NCBI GenBank assembly: GCA_019054805.1
Contig: JAHQIY010000010.1
Location: 2,959,501-3,023,500 of the forward strand
Origin: Brachionus manjavacas
Lineage: Eukaryota > Rotifera > Eurotatoria > Ploima > Brachionidae
Direction: 5' to 3'
Length of the DNA: 64,000 nt
Shown: positions 46,963 to 59,897 of the stretch, piece by piece
How the letters are laid out: every line of letters starts with the position of its first letter
How positions within the stretch are numbered: the first letter of the stretch is position 1
The notes under the pieces: model-generated
The model's database searches: none
The model's input: the letters and a program-made list of their open reading frames with translations, nothing else
Told to the model about the DNA's origin: nothing
Program-made: the position numbers and the translations under genes

Positions 46963-47796
46963 TTTCTTGTTTTAAAAACTCAACATGACATGGACATGAG
47001 CCAGATCTCAAATAATAAAAACCAAGTTGAAACAAAATACCAAATTCATCACAAGTTTCAACTGATTCAAGAACGCCTCAATTTCGACACAGTAAAATTT
47101 TTATTCGATTTTCAATTTAATAATAATAATAATAATCGAGAGATAAATTAAGGAACTAAAATGAAAGTTACACAGACGAAACTGAGGTACAAGACGAATA
47201 CGAGAGATTATACAGATTGATGAATAATGTAGATTTAAAGAAATTCAACAAATTTTTCATAAATAAGAAATTAGAAATTTGCTCTTTTTGCTCAAAAATT
47301 TTAAATTCGCAATTTTATTGCATTGCTTATTTGCAATAATTTTAAATTGAAAATTGAAGGCTTTAAAAGTTAAAAAAACTGTTTAAAATTTCACTGCAGT
47401 TAAATTGCGCATTTAAATTTTTGAGGAGGTCTAAAAAAATGCTCCTTTAATTTTCAAGAATAACCATGAAAGTTAATTAAAAAATAATCTTAAGTTAATA
47501 TTGCAAGCATTTTCATATTTTAAATTAAACTCTTTAGTGTAATAGAATGAGTTTAATTTTATTTTGAATCTGAAAAATATATTGAAAATTCTTTTTAAAT
47601 TTTTAAATAATTCATTTATTTATTTTTTCCCGAGAAAATGCTCATTCAGACTAGAAACATATGAAAAAACTAAAAATATAGTTAAATAATATAAAATTAA
47701 ATAAATAAAAAAAAATAAAAATGAGCATTAAAAAGAAAAAAAAAACATAAATAATTCATTTTGATTAAATTTTATATCTAATTATTAAAAAACTTG

Positions 47797-48400
47797 ATCT
47801 TGTCGATTAGGTGAACCATAGTTCACTTATTATCCGAAATATTTTGTTCTCAGGTTTTGTGAGCTATTGGTTCACTCAATTTTTTGTTCAAAATAGAATT
47901 AGACGAAAGATTTTTAGATTATGCGAACAAATTGAATAAAGCTCAAAATTATAAAGAATGCCTTATTCTCGAAACTGATATAAAGATTAGTTAATAGTTT
48001 TTTAGGTTTTTTTTTTGGAGGAGCTTTAGAAATAGCATTTGCTATGATCTGGTTTACTTGGTATTAATCTTTCCATAATCCCAAATTAATATAATACATT
48101 TCCTTAAACCTAAATGCGCTCTCTTCTTAAATCTTTGCCTTTCATCATAAATAATAAAAGTTAAAGAAAATTAAAATAAATTGTTCACCCTTAAAGAGTT
48201 TGACTTTGGGGAACATAGATTCGTCTTATTTTCCTACTCCGACCAACTTTAAATTTTCAATTTAATTATTTTTTCTATCTTATTTTTTATCATTACATTA
48301 GCTTTTTTAAATTAGGTGAACTAATAGTTCATAAAACCTGAGAACAAGAATTGTTCCAGTAACAGGTGAACCATAGTTTACCTAACTGACTAAGACCCGA
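47797..48400. mobile_element. TIR element/MITE with GTTCAC-type ends
   Basis: The left end TTAGGTGAACCATAGTTCAC, then TTGTTCTCAGGTTTTGTGAG and CTATTGGTTCAC. The right end in reverse complement TTAGGTAAACTATGGTTCAC, then TTGTTCTCAGGTTTTATGAA and CTATTAGTTCAC. These are imperfect TIRs of about 85 bp around an AT-rich core of 420 bp, with no coding. Within each arm GGTGAAC/GTTCAC is itself an inverted word. Confidence 0.82.
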
Positions 48401-50105
48401 AAAACTTTGTCTTCTTCTTTTAAAATTTTGACTTAAGTTACAATTTACTTTGGTTTGGTGCATTTTAGAAAATTTATTAAAAATGGAAAACAGAGAGTAG
48501 ATAGTTTTTTAAAATATAAATATTATTTTTAAGGATCGTCATATCACAAATCCCAAGTCAAATTTTTTAACAAAAAAACTAAGTTTTTCATGCTTAACCT
48601 GGAATAATTAAACTTCATTTATTTTTTAATTTCTATCTTAAAGTTTACAAATGAAGATTTTAGAAGAGTCAATTAAAGATCTTTTTTAATAAAAATAAAG
48701 ATTTGTTTATTAAAAAAATTTTATCTTTAAACAAAAAACCAACAAAGTTTTTTTAAAATACATCGATAATATAATTATGAATATGAACTTCAAGATACTT
48801 TAAAAAATACTTAAATTCGCTAAAAAGTAAAATTTTAAAAATGAAAATGCTTGAAATATTCACTTGAAATTGGTTTGGTGCATTTTTTGTGTTTGAATTT
48901 TGTAATTCAAACAAAAAAAATTAAAAAGATTAAAAAGAATTCGTAAGATAATTTTCTAAGATTCTTTAAGATTATGCAAGATTTCACATGAATATTTTCT
49001 GACTCAGGTAAGATTGGATCAATGCGTCTCTTGATTAAATTTTTTTCAACAAACTAAAAAAATCACTTTTGTTTAATTAATAGAAAATATTTTCTGTTTA
49101 AATAAATTTTTTCATGAAAAACTAATAAAGTTTAATTTAGGATTTAAATCATGATGCATTGATTTTCCAACACTCTCTGTAAATGTCGAGTACTTGTTGG
49201 TGATAAAAAGAGCTAAAATCCAGAACATTTTCAGTCAAATAATTATTTCAAATATTTGTTTTTGTTAATATCTTTTCTATAATCTCTCTTGATTTCACAT
49301 TCGAGCATATGTTCCTATCATAAACAAAAAAACTTTTTTCTTTAATTTCTTTAATGAATTTTTTTTGAAAAAAAAGACTTTAAAATTAAAAAATAATAGC
49401 TCAATCAGACAACATTTAAAAATTTGGCTTTTTAATTAAATAGCTTTTTTAGAAAAATCCACTAATAATCCTTCATTAGAAAAAAACACAAATAAGAATT
49501 TCTTTATTTTGAAGCTAAAGCTTATTCTAAATAAAATTTTGAAAAATAACAATAAAAGAACTAAATGCTTATTTTTATTTGTTTTGGATAAATGAGAATA
49601 TTGATCCAAATGGCTTTAAAAAAACATATTTTTTTAGTTGTTACTTAAAGAGCCAGAACCAGCCAGAGTATTCAATTATTATTTGATAGAGTTCTTTTTA
49701 AATTAAGCTTTTGTTTAGAATAATTAAATTTAAAGCTAAACTATGAATTAGCGCAGTGCGCTTAAAAATAATTTTAGCATTTATAGCATTAAAAATTGAA
49801 GTTTTTATAAGGAATTAAAAATTTTGGGAAAAAATAGCGATAAATTTTAAATTTAGTATTCATTAACAGTATTTAGGTTTATAAATGATTCCAAGCATTT
49901 AAACCATATTACAATCGATCCTCGATATAAGGAGGGCATTGTGAATTTTCTTTCAAAAATTCCAATACAAAAATAAAATATCAAGCTAATGAGTAAATTT
50001 TTGTTTTTTTTGAAAAATACAAATTTAATCTGGTGAAACATTATTTGTTTCATCATTCTTCAAAATTTTAAATATTGAAGTTGATTATTGATTTGATTTT
50101 TGATA
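48401..50105. other. AT-rich stretch
   Basis: No gene recognised. A phrase GGTTTGGTGCATTTT occurs twice (near 48452 and 48871), about 420 bp apart, perhaps the ends of an unclassified repeat. Confidence 0.45.
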
Positions 50106-50109
50106 AAAT

Positions 50110-50230
50110 TGATATTATTTTGGAAGTTAAGTTAATGTTTAGTTATAATTGCTATAAAAAAAAAATATTTTATTATTTTATTGCAGATTAATATAAACTA
50201 GCATTAACTTGACTACCAAAATAAATTTAA
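50110..50230. repeat. Short inverted repeat, possible mini-MITE
   Basis: ATTATTTTGGAAGTTAAGTT at the left pairs with the reverse complement of the right end, ATTTATTTTGGTAGTCAAGT, around a 65-bp AT core. Confidence 0.55.
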
Positions 50231-50877
50231 AGAGACTATTGATAGTTTTTTATTGAATTATTAAAGAATAATAAACAGAACATATATTTAATTGTCTTAG
50301 ATTATTTTTTTCAGCTTTTCTGGTTCGATTTGTAAAAGAATAAAGGAGACTTATAAACCTGAATATCAGTAATATTGAAATTTCAATTTCACTAATCTTA
50401 ATATCAATTAGTAAATTTAACTTTTTCGATATTCAAATTCAATATATGCATAATTTGAATATTAAAATAAAAATTAAACAATTGAGTATTTATTTGAATG
50501 CATCACTTAAAACAGGAAAGTCATGTACGTACGAAGAAATTCAAGTTTTCTTTTGAGTCCATATGCAACTTTTAAATAATCATTTTGATTCTTATTGATG
50601 ATTTTAAATTATCTAAAGACTGAGCAACGCAAATGTCAACAAGATATAACATTTTTACAATTTCACGTCAAAATTTGAAAAAAGAATTTAATAAGCTTCA
50701 ATTTTTAAGCAACTAAAATATTGAAGAAGCTATTCACGTAAATGAAATTTTTTAATAAAATTACTCCAAATAATAGTTAAAAAACGCGCGTTTTTAATCA
50801 ATAAATTAATTCACAAATTGACTTTCAATTATCAATTTGATATTGAAATTAAATCCGACTTATGATACCTTATGAAA

Positions 50878-51155
50878 GAGTTCAGATCCTTAGGGTATGG
50901 CCAACATGAGAGTACGGGGGTACTTAAATTATTACATGGGGTTCGCGGGGAAAGTCACTCCAATAGTGAACCTTTTCCTAAAAATGACCATGCTTACCTG
51001 AGAATATTGGTGGCATATGAATCTGTTCCTTAGTATGGACAGACTCAAATTTAAGAAATTCCCCAGGAATAAGGAAGTCAGGTTCGCGGTCGCCTATGTG
51101 CGTGGCCAACCACCAACAATCCGGAAGACGCGCCTTCAAGGCACATATCACCATC
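50878..51155. other. Structured GC-richer island of unknown nature
   Basis: About 275 bp with markedly higher G+C than the flanks and several short hairpins (AGTACCCCCGTACT and TCACTATTGGAGTGA on the minus strand). GGTTCGCGG and TGGCCAAC each occur twice. On the minus strand an open frame of roughly 50 codons (LKARLPDCWWLATHIGDREP, then DFLIPGEFLKFESV) runs into a strong 5' splice-like site, CTCAG/GTAAGC, near 51000. It could be an exon, a non-coding RNA or a SINE; none is proven. It lies about 600 bp downstream of the 51.7-63.2 kb gene cassette. Confidence 0.4.
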
Positions 51156-51714
51156 AATAAATTTAATTTTTCCTTAAAAGTTAATTAAATGAATTTTAAA
51201 AAAATTAATAAAAAAATATTTATTTAAATATAAAAATTTTTATTTTTGTGAAAATTCAAACAAATTTACAATAAATGTATCTTTTTATTGTTGGTGAAAT
51301 AACTTTGAACTTTTTCACCTGTGAATGAATTCGTATGGTAGAATGATTGATAATTCTATAAAAAGCTACAAAATCCAAAATTTTAGTAATTCGAACGAAA
51401 ACGACGTTGATGTCCTGAAAATGAATCCTTTTCAAATTTTGTGCGGCTGTTAAATTTTGAACATAAAGTTTTTTTTGAAACCTTTGAGGTTTTTTAGATC
51501 ATTATTTGATAATTCCTTATAACAAATTTACATCGCACTACTCAATGAAATGAAATCAGATCCAAGAATCAAAATCATTTTATAAAAACATGAATTTTGT
51601 TGCATTTTAAAAAAAATCAAGCTTCTCTTTTAACAAATTCATTCAAAGGTGATCTTATTTAAAGTTTTCTCACTAAAAATAAAAACAAAACTAAAGAAAT
51701 GAATAGAAAAAAAA

Positions 51715-54700
51715 TTAATTTTTAAACGATTTTTCAGAAAACCATTTCTTGAACTTAACACAGTGATCGGCTCTATCAGTCACATAGACTTTATTAAACG
51801 ATTTCGGATGTCGGTAGAAAAGTCCTTTTCTAGGGCCTTCAAAGACCTTTTGACCAAAATGGGCACCGTGAATATTATATCGCCCAACATGTGGCCCATC
51901 ACCATTAAATGAATTATTTGAAACATTCTTTTTAAAGATTTTGATTACAAAAAATTATAAAAATAAATAAATTTCAGACCTGTTTAATTCTTGATGACTT
52001 CTTACTTTTTCATCCGATTCCGAGTCACTGGTTGAAGTAAGACTTTCAAGTTTTCGTTTTGAAAACTTTGAATATATTTTAGAGTCAGCAAACGCTACTC
52101 TTTTCTTAAAAGTAACTAATTTATTAAATTTAAAAATAAAATAAAAGCTAAAACCTTGCTGGTCTTTGGAGCACAAACAGGATTTACATCTGATTCATAA
52201 TAATCTGACATTATTGAATCATTTCCAATTTTTGATTCTGTATCATTGTCAGATTCGTCCGAATTACTGGTATATATGTTTGCTTGAGCTCTCATTTTGA
52301 CAGATGATTGTTGTGTATCTAAATTGAATTAAAAATTATTTAATTATTTGCTTTTAAAAATTTACTAGATGATTTTACCTTTCTCCTCGATCATTTGGTT
52401 AACTAGCTTAGTGTATTCTGCAATTCTATTTTCTAAGTCAACAATTTTTTTATCTTTTGATTCATTGATTTTCCGTAAATTTTCTGAATTCTTGGGATTA
52501 AGGGGACAGTTTGCACCACTTTAAATGATAATTTTTTCTCTCAATAAAATAAAAATTTATAATTTATCTTACGAAAAATGCTTTTTTCTTCCAACAATTG
52601 AGTTCCCAATCCCGCCGCAAATTTTATATGGACACAAAATACTATTATCAAGTTGAAGTATTTTTATACCGTTTGAATGAATGTTCTCAGGAATATTAAA
52701 ACTTTTTTTTAACTCAAGTAGTTCTCTTTTTAAAATCGAAATTTCTTGTCTTAATAAAAAAAATTAAGATACTAAAATATATTTATTTGATATTTTACGT
52801 TTCTTTTTCATCTTTATTTATTCTAAAGTTAAATCTTTTTGCCTCTTCTGATAACTTTAAATATTTTTGACTAAGCGACAAGCTAAAAATTAGAAGTTTT
52901 TAAGATATTTAACAAACTACAGGAAAAATTTATTACTTCTTTTCATTTAATCTACCAATTTCGATGTTAAAATCATTTTTATTACGCTTGTTTTCAAATT
53001 TTAAGTCGTCTTTGATTAAAAGCAATTTTTGCTTTTCTTTTGAGATTTGAGATAAATCCTGAGACTTTTCGACGGAAATTTCTTTTGATTTTATTTCTTT
53101 CAAAGCAAGTAATTTTGTCTGAATCTCATCAAACTCGATTTTCAATTGATTGAATGTAGCTTCCCTTCAAAAAATATTTAAAAAAAAAAATTATTTAGAA
53201 TTTTAGATAGTTACTTTTCTTTTCTCAATATATCAGAATTTTCTGTATCTGTGTAGAGAGAATTGATTTTTTCTTCGAGTTTAAATATCTCTTCGTTTTT
53301 AAAAGCCAATTCAAAATTTCTAAAATAAGAATTTAACTAACATAAGGATATAAAAATATATTTTAAAATTTACTTGTCAGTTTCATTTTGAATTTTGAAA
53401 TTTGACAGTAATCTCTTGTTGTCTTCTAGAGTACTTTCTATGCTCTGACATTTTGTTTCTAATGCATCATAGTCATTTTTCAATTGATTGAATGTAGCTT
53501 CACTTCAAAAAATATTTAAAAAAAAAATTATTTAGAATTTTAGAAAGTTACTTTTCTTTTCTCAATATATCAGAATTTTCTATATCTGTGTAGAGAGAAT
53601 TGATTTTTTCTTCGAGTTTAAATATCTCTTCGTTTTTAAAAGCCAATTCAAAATTTCTAAAATAAGAATTTAACTAACATAAGGATATAAAAATATATTT
53701 TAAAATTTACTTGTCAGTTTCATTTTGAATTTTGATATTTGACAGTAATCTCTTGTTGTCTTCTACAGTACTTTCTATGCTCTGACATTTTGTTTCTAAT
53801 GCATCATAGTCATTTTTCAATTGATTGAATGTAGCTTCACTTCAAAAAATATTTAAAAAAAAAATTATTTAGAATTTTAGAAAGTTACTTTTCTTTTCTC
53901 AATATATCAGAATTTTCTATTTCTGTGTAGAGAGAATTGATTTTTTCTTCGAGTTTAAATATCTCTTCGTTTTTAAAAGCCAATTCAAAATTTCTAAAAT
54001 AAGAATTTAACTAACATAAGGATATAAAAATATATTTTAAAATTTACTTGTCAGTTTTTAATGTTCTTTCTTCATCAAAATTTTTTTCGTTTTCATATTT
54101 ATTTAAATTTTCAATTTTGTTTTCCATTTCGATTATCATGTCTTTTGAGTTTCTGATTTCATCGAATTTTCTAATACAAATTATAATAGAATGATTATTA
54201 AATTTTACAAATCTGATATTTACTCGTTAAGTTCCATGTTAATTCGCAATATTTCTTTCTCAAGACGATCAATTTCATCTTTGTAATTTTTGATTGTGGA
54301 TTGATGGTATTCTTTCTCAATTTCGGTCTTTTGATTTGCAGTCCTTTCCGATTCATGAAGTTTTGTTTTTAATTTTGTATTTTCTATCTCATATTCAATT
54401 AGCCGATCGATTTCCTTTTTTTTAAATTTTTTAGAAATTTTTTATTAAAATGTTTAAAATTATTACTTTCTTCCATAAAGGACAATTTTCTAACGTAAAA
54501 TGATTCAGATGATTCGTCCCATTCTTGTTAACATTACCGTAGTTTTTGCATTTTTTATACTGGCAAGTCCTTTTTCTGTTTTCCACTTTTAATTTCAAGT
54601 TTTCCATTGTCAATTTTTCAATTTGACATTCGAAGTCTTTAAATCTATCATTTAGACTTAAGTTTTCAGCGGTAATTTTTTCCCTTAAAATAAATATTTT

Positions 54701-55584
54701 GAAAGGCAATATAATTGATGTTTTTTATACTTTTGACTAAGTCGATCCTGTAATTCTTTTATTTTGAGATTCAACTTTTCTTCACCTATTTCATTAAATC
54801 TGATCAGTTCTTCAAAATATTTTACTCTTTTGTCACAGGACAGCTTAATAAAAATATTTTTTAAATGATTATTATTAATAAAAAAATCAAGAAATACTTT
54901 GAGGGCTTCAAATTCTTCTGAACGTAGTAAAATTGACTTCTGATGATCATCCTTCATGTCTTCAATCTTATCGTTTAAAGAAATGCATTCTTCTTCTTTA
55001 ACTTCTAATGCGTAAAGAAGCTCCTCTATTTTTGCTCGCAATCTAGGATCTTCAATTGGGCGAATTTCGTTTTCATCTATTTCTTCGAATTCAAGTGAAC
55101 GATTTAAGGGAGTAGAAGAACGTGGATGATTGCCCTTTTTTAGATAATATTATATTATTTTTAAGTAAATTTTAATTTGGAATAAGCTATAATTTAAAAA
55201 TTAAAAAAAAAAACAAATTACATCTTCATTAATGTCAACCACATGTTCCATTATGTTTTTAACTGATGAAACTAAGGTATTAGTGACATTTTGAACAGTT
55301 TCAAATGACTTATTCTAAAATAAAAAAAATTATTGTTTTTTTAATTGCGATTTTTAAATTTTAAATACCAATGCCTTTTGCATAAATGAATTCTTCGGAC
55401 TGTTTTGATACTTCGCTATTGCTTTAGAAGCACCATTTAATTGAAAAATATTGTTATTTGCCACTCCTCTTATTTTGTTTGAAGTTGAAATAACAAATGC
55501 TTTAATGTTTTTTGAATTCTTTAATTCATCAAGGAAATTAAAAGAATCAGTCTCTGTGAAACAACGCTTATTTTCAGCAGCCAT
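51715..55584 (-). CDS. Cassette gene A: multi-exon coiled-coil protein with two MYT1-like C2HC zinc fingers
   Basis: About 19 exons with introns of 45-75 bp, roughly 950 aa by my join. Start Met at 55584 (exon 1 55369-55584, then 55222-55314, 54898-55134, 54731-54843, 54467-54683 and so on). Most of the protein is Glu/Lys/Leu-rich coiled coil (AKIEELLYALEVKEEECISL). Finger 1 (about 54490-54600) reads CQYKKCKNYGNVNKN, then H and ENCPL; finger 2 (split by an intron near 52570) reads CPYKICGGIGNSIVGRKKHF, then CPL. Both follow the C-x4-C...H...CPL layout of MYT1-type C2HC fingers. Three tandem copies of an exon pair lie at 53165-54060. The last exon (51715-51935) has GPRKGLFYR followed by KVYV, resembling a short basic adaptor motif seen in large viral and transposon proteins. 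No host family recognised. Exon borders in the middle are approximate. Confidence 0.72.
53165..54060 (-). repeat. Tandem duplication of a two-exon/two-intron unit (about 338 bp)
   Basis: Units begin at 53165, 53503 and 53840 (periods 338 and 337). Each holds one exon reading NFELAFKNEEIFKLEEKINS and one reading EATFNQLKNDYDALETKCQS, plus both introns, and they are nearly identical even in the introns. The duplication preserves splice phase, so the coiled coil is lengthened in frame. High intron identity means it is recent. Confidence 0.88.
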
Positions 55585-56171
55585 CTCAGTATTGCTTGAG
55601 TTTTTAATTAGTAATTTAGATATCTAAAGTAAATTAAAAAGAAATATATAATTTAAAAATTAATTAATTCAAAAAGTAAAATAATTCATTAACTTTTGTT
55701 CAAATGGTCAAAAATTTGCCCTGCAGATCAAACAGAATTTAATAAACGTTGTTTATTTTTTAAAAAATAAAAATTTTTAATTTTTCCTTGATTTTTCTAG
55801 AAATTAATCTAAAAAAGAAATTTGAACAAGTGATAATAAAATTAATAATTTTTAAATAAATTCTGAATTTAAACTTCAATTTTTGTAAAAAAAATGTCCT
55901 ATAGAATATTTTTATCAAAAATTGCTAAGGAGCTTTCATATTTGGCATCAGGAACAAACAATCGATCACTTTGCTGACCTCTTTATAAAATGAATCAATA
56001 TTGTAATTTGTAATTATTAATTTCAGATTTATCTATAGTAAGATTTTCAAAATTTTAATTACAAAGCTTCGCAAAAAGCTTTTTCTTTTTATAAATAAAA
56101 ATAAAAATATAATTTTATGATTTTTATTAAAGTTTTTAAACCAAAAACAAGAAAAAACAATAAATTAAACT

Positions 56172-59100
56172 TTATTTACAGAGAGGACATTTGAAATTAT
56201 TTAAATTGGAGAAATAATTTTCTAAACATTTAATATGATATTTATGGAAGCAACTATTTGATTTTAAAAAATTGAATTCCGTCAATTTAGAGCTACAAAA
56301 TGAACAAAAATTATTTTCGGAATATTTTCTAATTTTGCCATTGATTTTAAGCCGTAAAAACTCTAAAGAATCATTGTCATTTCTAAATATTAAATCGTTT
56401 TCTTCTATTAGTCGGCTTAAAATTTCGCAAACAAAAACACCACAATTCGAAGAATCAATTTGATATGAATGTTCCGGTAAAGCTAGTTTCCATTTTCGCT
56501 TTTTCAAAAATTGAAATTTTTTGCAAAAAAAACTTAAATTTAATTTTAGAAAATATTTTTAAATATCATTCTCAAAGTTTAATTACCACCATTCTTCAAA
56601 TAACTTTGATTGTTTATATGTTGTATTTCCATGTTTGTCTAATATTTTATAATTTTTTTTGGGATCAATTAAATAAAACTTATTTGCATTGAAATCAATA
56701 AACATTAGTATCCAATGATTTCCGTTTTCGTTTATGAATCCATAAGCAGCAGCACACTTTTCAAACTAATCAATAATTAAAAATAATTTTCAAATTAGTG
56801 CTTAATTTTAAAATTTTACTTTATATTCATTGGAAAACTTTTTCAAAACCATTATTAAACATAGAAGTAGCATGAAAAGAATTTATTAATGATATTTTTT
56901 TTAGATTCTTTTACCAGACAAAGTCCATATGTTTCTAAAACCTTTAAATCAAATTGAAAAAATTCAAATAGAAAAAATAAAATATTACGCTATCGTTTAA
57001 CCATCGATTTAATAAAAGATCTTTAACTTCAGAATATCTCAAATAAAATTCGTCGACTTTGTAGTAGAAAAGATTGTCGATATTTATTTTCTTTTCTTGT
57101 TTATCTAAATTATATCATTTAATAAATATTTTAAAATAATTAATGAAGTTGATTTACCTTCCATTGAGTTAACTTCTTTCGCCAAGCTTTTGATTGAAAA
57201 ATTTCCAATTGTATCTAATGCCGTATCTACTTTCAATATTTTCCGTTTAAAATCCTCAGAAAACGGATCGTTAAATTCGTTAAACAGCTCCTTTCTTAAG
57301 TCAGTTTTTTCTATAATAACTTTTTCGATTTCATCCTTGAATTTTTTATTTTCGTAAAAATCCAATCTAAAACTTCTTGTAAAGTATTGAGCATCTTTTT
57401 TATTATTTTCTCTCATGGCCCACATTTCTTTATCCTTTTCACTATATGAAAATTTTTCTTTAGATTCAAAAAATGCATTAAATTTATCCTCATACAATGT
57501 TTCGTAAAGATGAGAAAGATAGAAATAGTATGGGGTCGCCAATTCATTGCTATATAAAAGTCTTTGACCTCTAATTCGCTTATTTACTTTTAGAATGGAA
57601 TTTTTTAAAAATTTAAACCATGATTCAACATAGTTATTTGATAGACGATTTTTATCGGGTAAAACTTTATTTATCAATAGGCCAGACCATAAAGGAACAA
57701 GATGTAGTTTTTTTTTTATGATATTAAAAAGACTAGGAAAAAATAAATCATTTTTCTCAAATGAGTTTTCTGTTTCCATTTCTTGCGAATCTTGTAGAAG
57801 ATTATCAAAAAATGACGTAAATGGAGAATCTTTCGCAAAGTTCACAGATTTTTCAATTGATTGATATAAAAATAGTTTGCTTTCATTTAAATTTTCTTTA
57901 TTTTTTTCTTTTTGTTTTTTGTCAATTTCTGGAGATATTGTTTCACAAACGTTTTTGAACCAATCACTATTTCTATCGAGTAAAGCTGTATTTATTTTTA
58001 TCATGCTTTCGAAATATTGATTATCCTTATATCTACGTGAAAAAATATTTTTTATGCACATTAAATTAATGCAAAAGTCGTCTAAACATTTTGATGTTTG
58101 AAGAATTGAAAAAGAGAAAATGAAACTCTTTCTTAACAAAATTTTATTTTCTTTTGCATGTTTTAGCTCTAAATCAGTTGCATCGATTATATTTTTAGAA
58201 AATGTGTTGAGCAAAGATAGATAACCGTTTTACCTAGCTTTCTAAGATCAATAGTTTCTTTTTTTACTAAAATAGAGTGGCAAATAGTTAAATATTCTAA
58301 CATTTCCATTTGATTAAATGCAAACATGCATCCATGAAGATTTGCCCATGAAAAATCTGTGACCAAAATAGCTGGTTTTTTAAAAAAACTGTATCGCTTA
58401 GCCTCCAGGAGAATTTTCGATAATTTTAGTCCAATACTTACGTTGTCATTTTGACTGCTTACAAAGTCCCCTATAGAAACCATTTTGTGCCGTACAAAAT
58501 CGTGAGCAACTAAGCTATGTAATAAAATATTTTTTTGGCCACCATATTTAACCATAACGTTACCGGTCGAATCAAAAAACCAAACTGGATTCATACTTTC
58601 AATTATCGCCCACATTTTTACCTAACAAAATTTAGAAATTAAATACTCTTTGTTGGCAAAAATTTTTACTTGAATTTCAGAAAACATCACAAAACCTATC
58701 GGATTTGATTCAATATCGTGAATAAAACCTTGTGTCCCTTTTTTATAGTTACGAAGAAAGTAGTCAAAAAACAATTTAGTTGCATCAGAATCAATCCTCA
58801 TTTCGTTACTTAATTGAAATCGATGTTTGAAAAGGCTTTTTAATTTTCTTGCATTCTCATATGATATATTGGTCGTATCTTGTTCATCTAAAAAAATGAA
58901 TTAATTTGTTAAAGAAGATTTAAATTTGAAGAAAATTACTGAAAAAAGCTCTCTCAGATAAGAAGTTTTGAACTCCTTTTGCCGTAATTTCGCTTTGTAT
59001 TAAACTTCGTTTCTCCCCTTTTAACTGCAATTTAGGAATCGTAACATTTTCTGAGCAGTTTTTTCCATTCCAATCAAAACAAAAGGTAATTCCACAATTT

Positions 59101-59639
59101 GCTACAGGTTTTGTTTTAATAAATCCATCAAATTCGTTTTTACAAGTAATACATTTAATTCTTCCACGCCAATAAAAATGACCAGGGAGTAAGATTTTTG
59201 ATGTGGTAAAAGAATTATTGGTATTTAATTTAAAGCTACATTTAATTCCAACATTCTTGAGTTTCTTTGAAATCATTTGATTTGCTGAAGCCAAAAATCT
59301 CGGTCGTGTTGATTTTGAAATACACTGCTGCATATTACGCCACTCGACATTATTGAAATAAATTTGAATTTTATTGTCGGTTATCAAACCTGAGGCGTTT
59401 TGATGAGAGAAGGCTTTTGATAATACTTTCGTCCTGAAATGACCATCGTTTCTTTTCCATTTTGTATAAATATTCACAGGAGCTGTTTCACTAGTAGAAC
59501 CATAAATATCCGCAATTTTTTTAAAATGGCTTTCTCCTCGAAATCCTCCCTCAAGATCAGTTAGATTATGACTCATCATATAATCTGCTGTTACAAGTAC
59601 TAATTTCTCAGAATCATCGAAATTAACTGATTTTGGCAT
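56172..59639 (-). pseudogene. Cassette gene B: transposase-like protein fused to Ulp1/C48 protease and RING finger
   Basis: Exons: 58940-59639, 58670-58887, 57158-58621, 56989-57104, about 56830-56941, 56587-56765, 56172-56532. N-terminal part: Cys-rich block (IKCITCKNEF, NCGITFC). Exon 3: WFFDSTGNVMVKYGG, then PAILVTDFSWANLHGCM and later NNYVESWFKFLKN, which give D, D and E in the order of an RNase-H-fold DDE transposase. Then an Ulp1-type protease: LLLNRWLNDS, ENGNHWILMFIDF (His), FYLIDPK (Asp) and YQIDSSNCGVFVCEIL (Gln and Cys), followed by a RING-like C-terminus (CSFCSSKL, CFHKYHIKCL, CPLC). The frame breaks in exon 3 at an A5 run (58192-58196), where one base appears lost, and again near an A8 run at 56895-56902. 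So it is a pseudogene, unless these are sequencing errors or unrecognised splicing. Confidence 0.75.
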
Positions 59640-59897
59640 TTTTTAATATATTCGTCTCTAAGCGGGAACTCTAATTAAATAGAAGTAAAATAAAATTATA
59701 AAAGAAGCTTATTTATGAGCTTTTTGAAATAAATGTTCTCCATGAATAGGAAATTAGCTTAAAAGTGAACATTTTTATTAACAAAAAACAAATATGGTCA
59801 AATATATTATAAAAAATTTAAGGCTTTTTGAATAATTTATTTCAATAGGTTGGGTATAAACAAAATTTTTATTAAATTACTTTATTAAAATTTAATA

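Noticed and set aside
46587..47035. Minus-strand open frames near the CR1-like fragment
   Set aside because: Shadows of the RT C-terminus on the plus strand and of the TAC microsatellite.
50878..51155. U1 snRNA or 5S rRNA gene
   Set aside because: A CTTACCTG-like word resembles the U1 5' end, but the following stem-loops and Sm site do not match, and no 5S promoter pattern is present.
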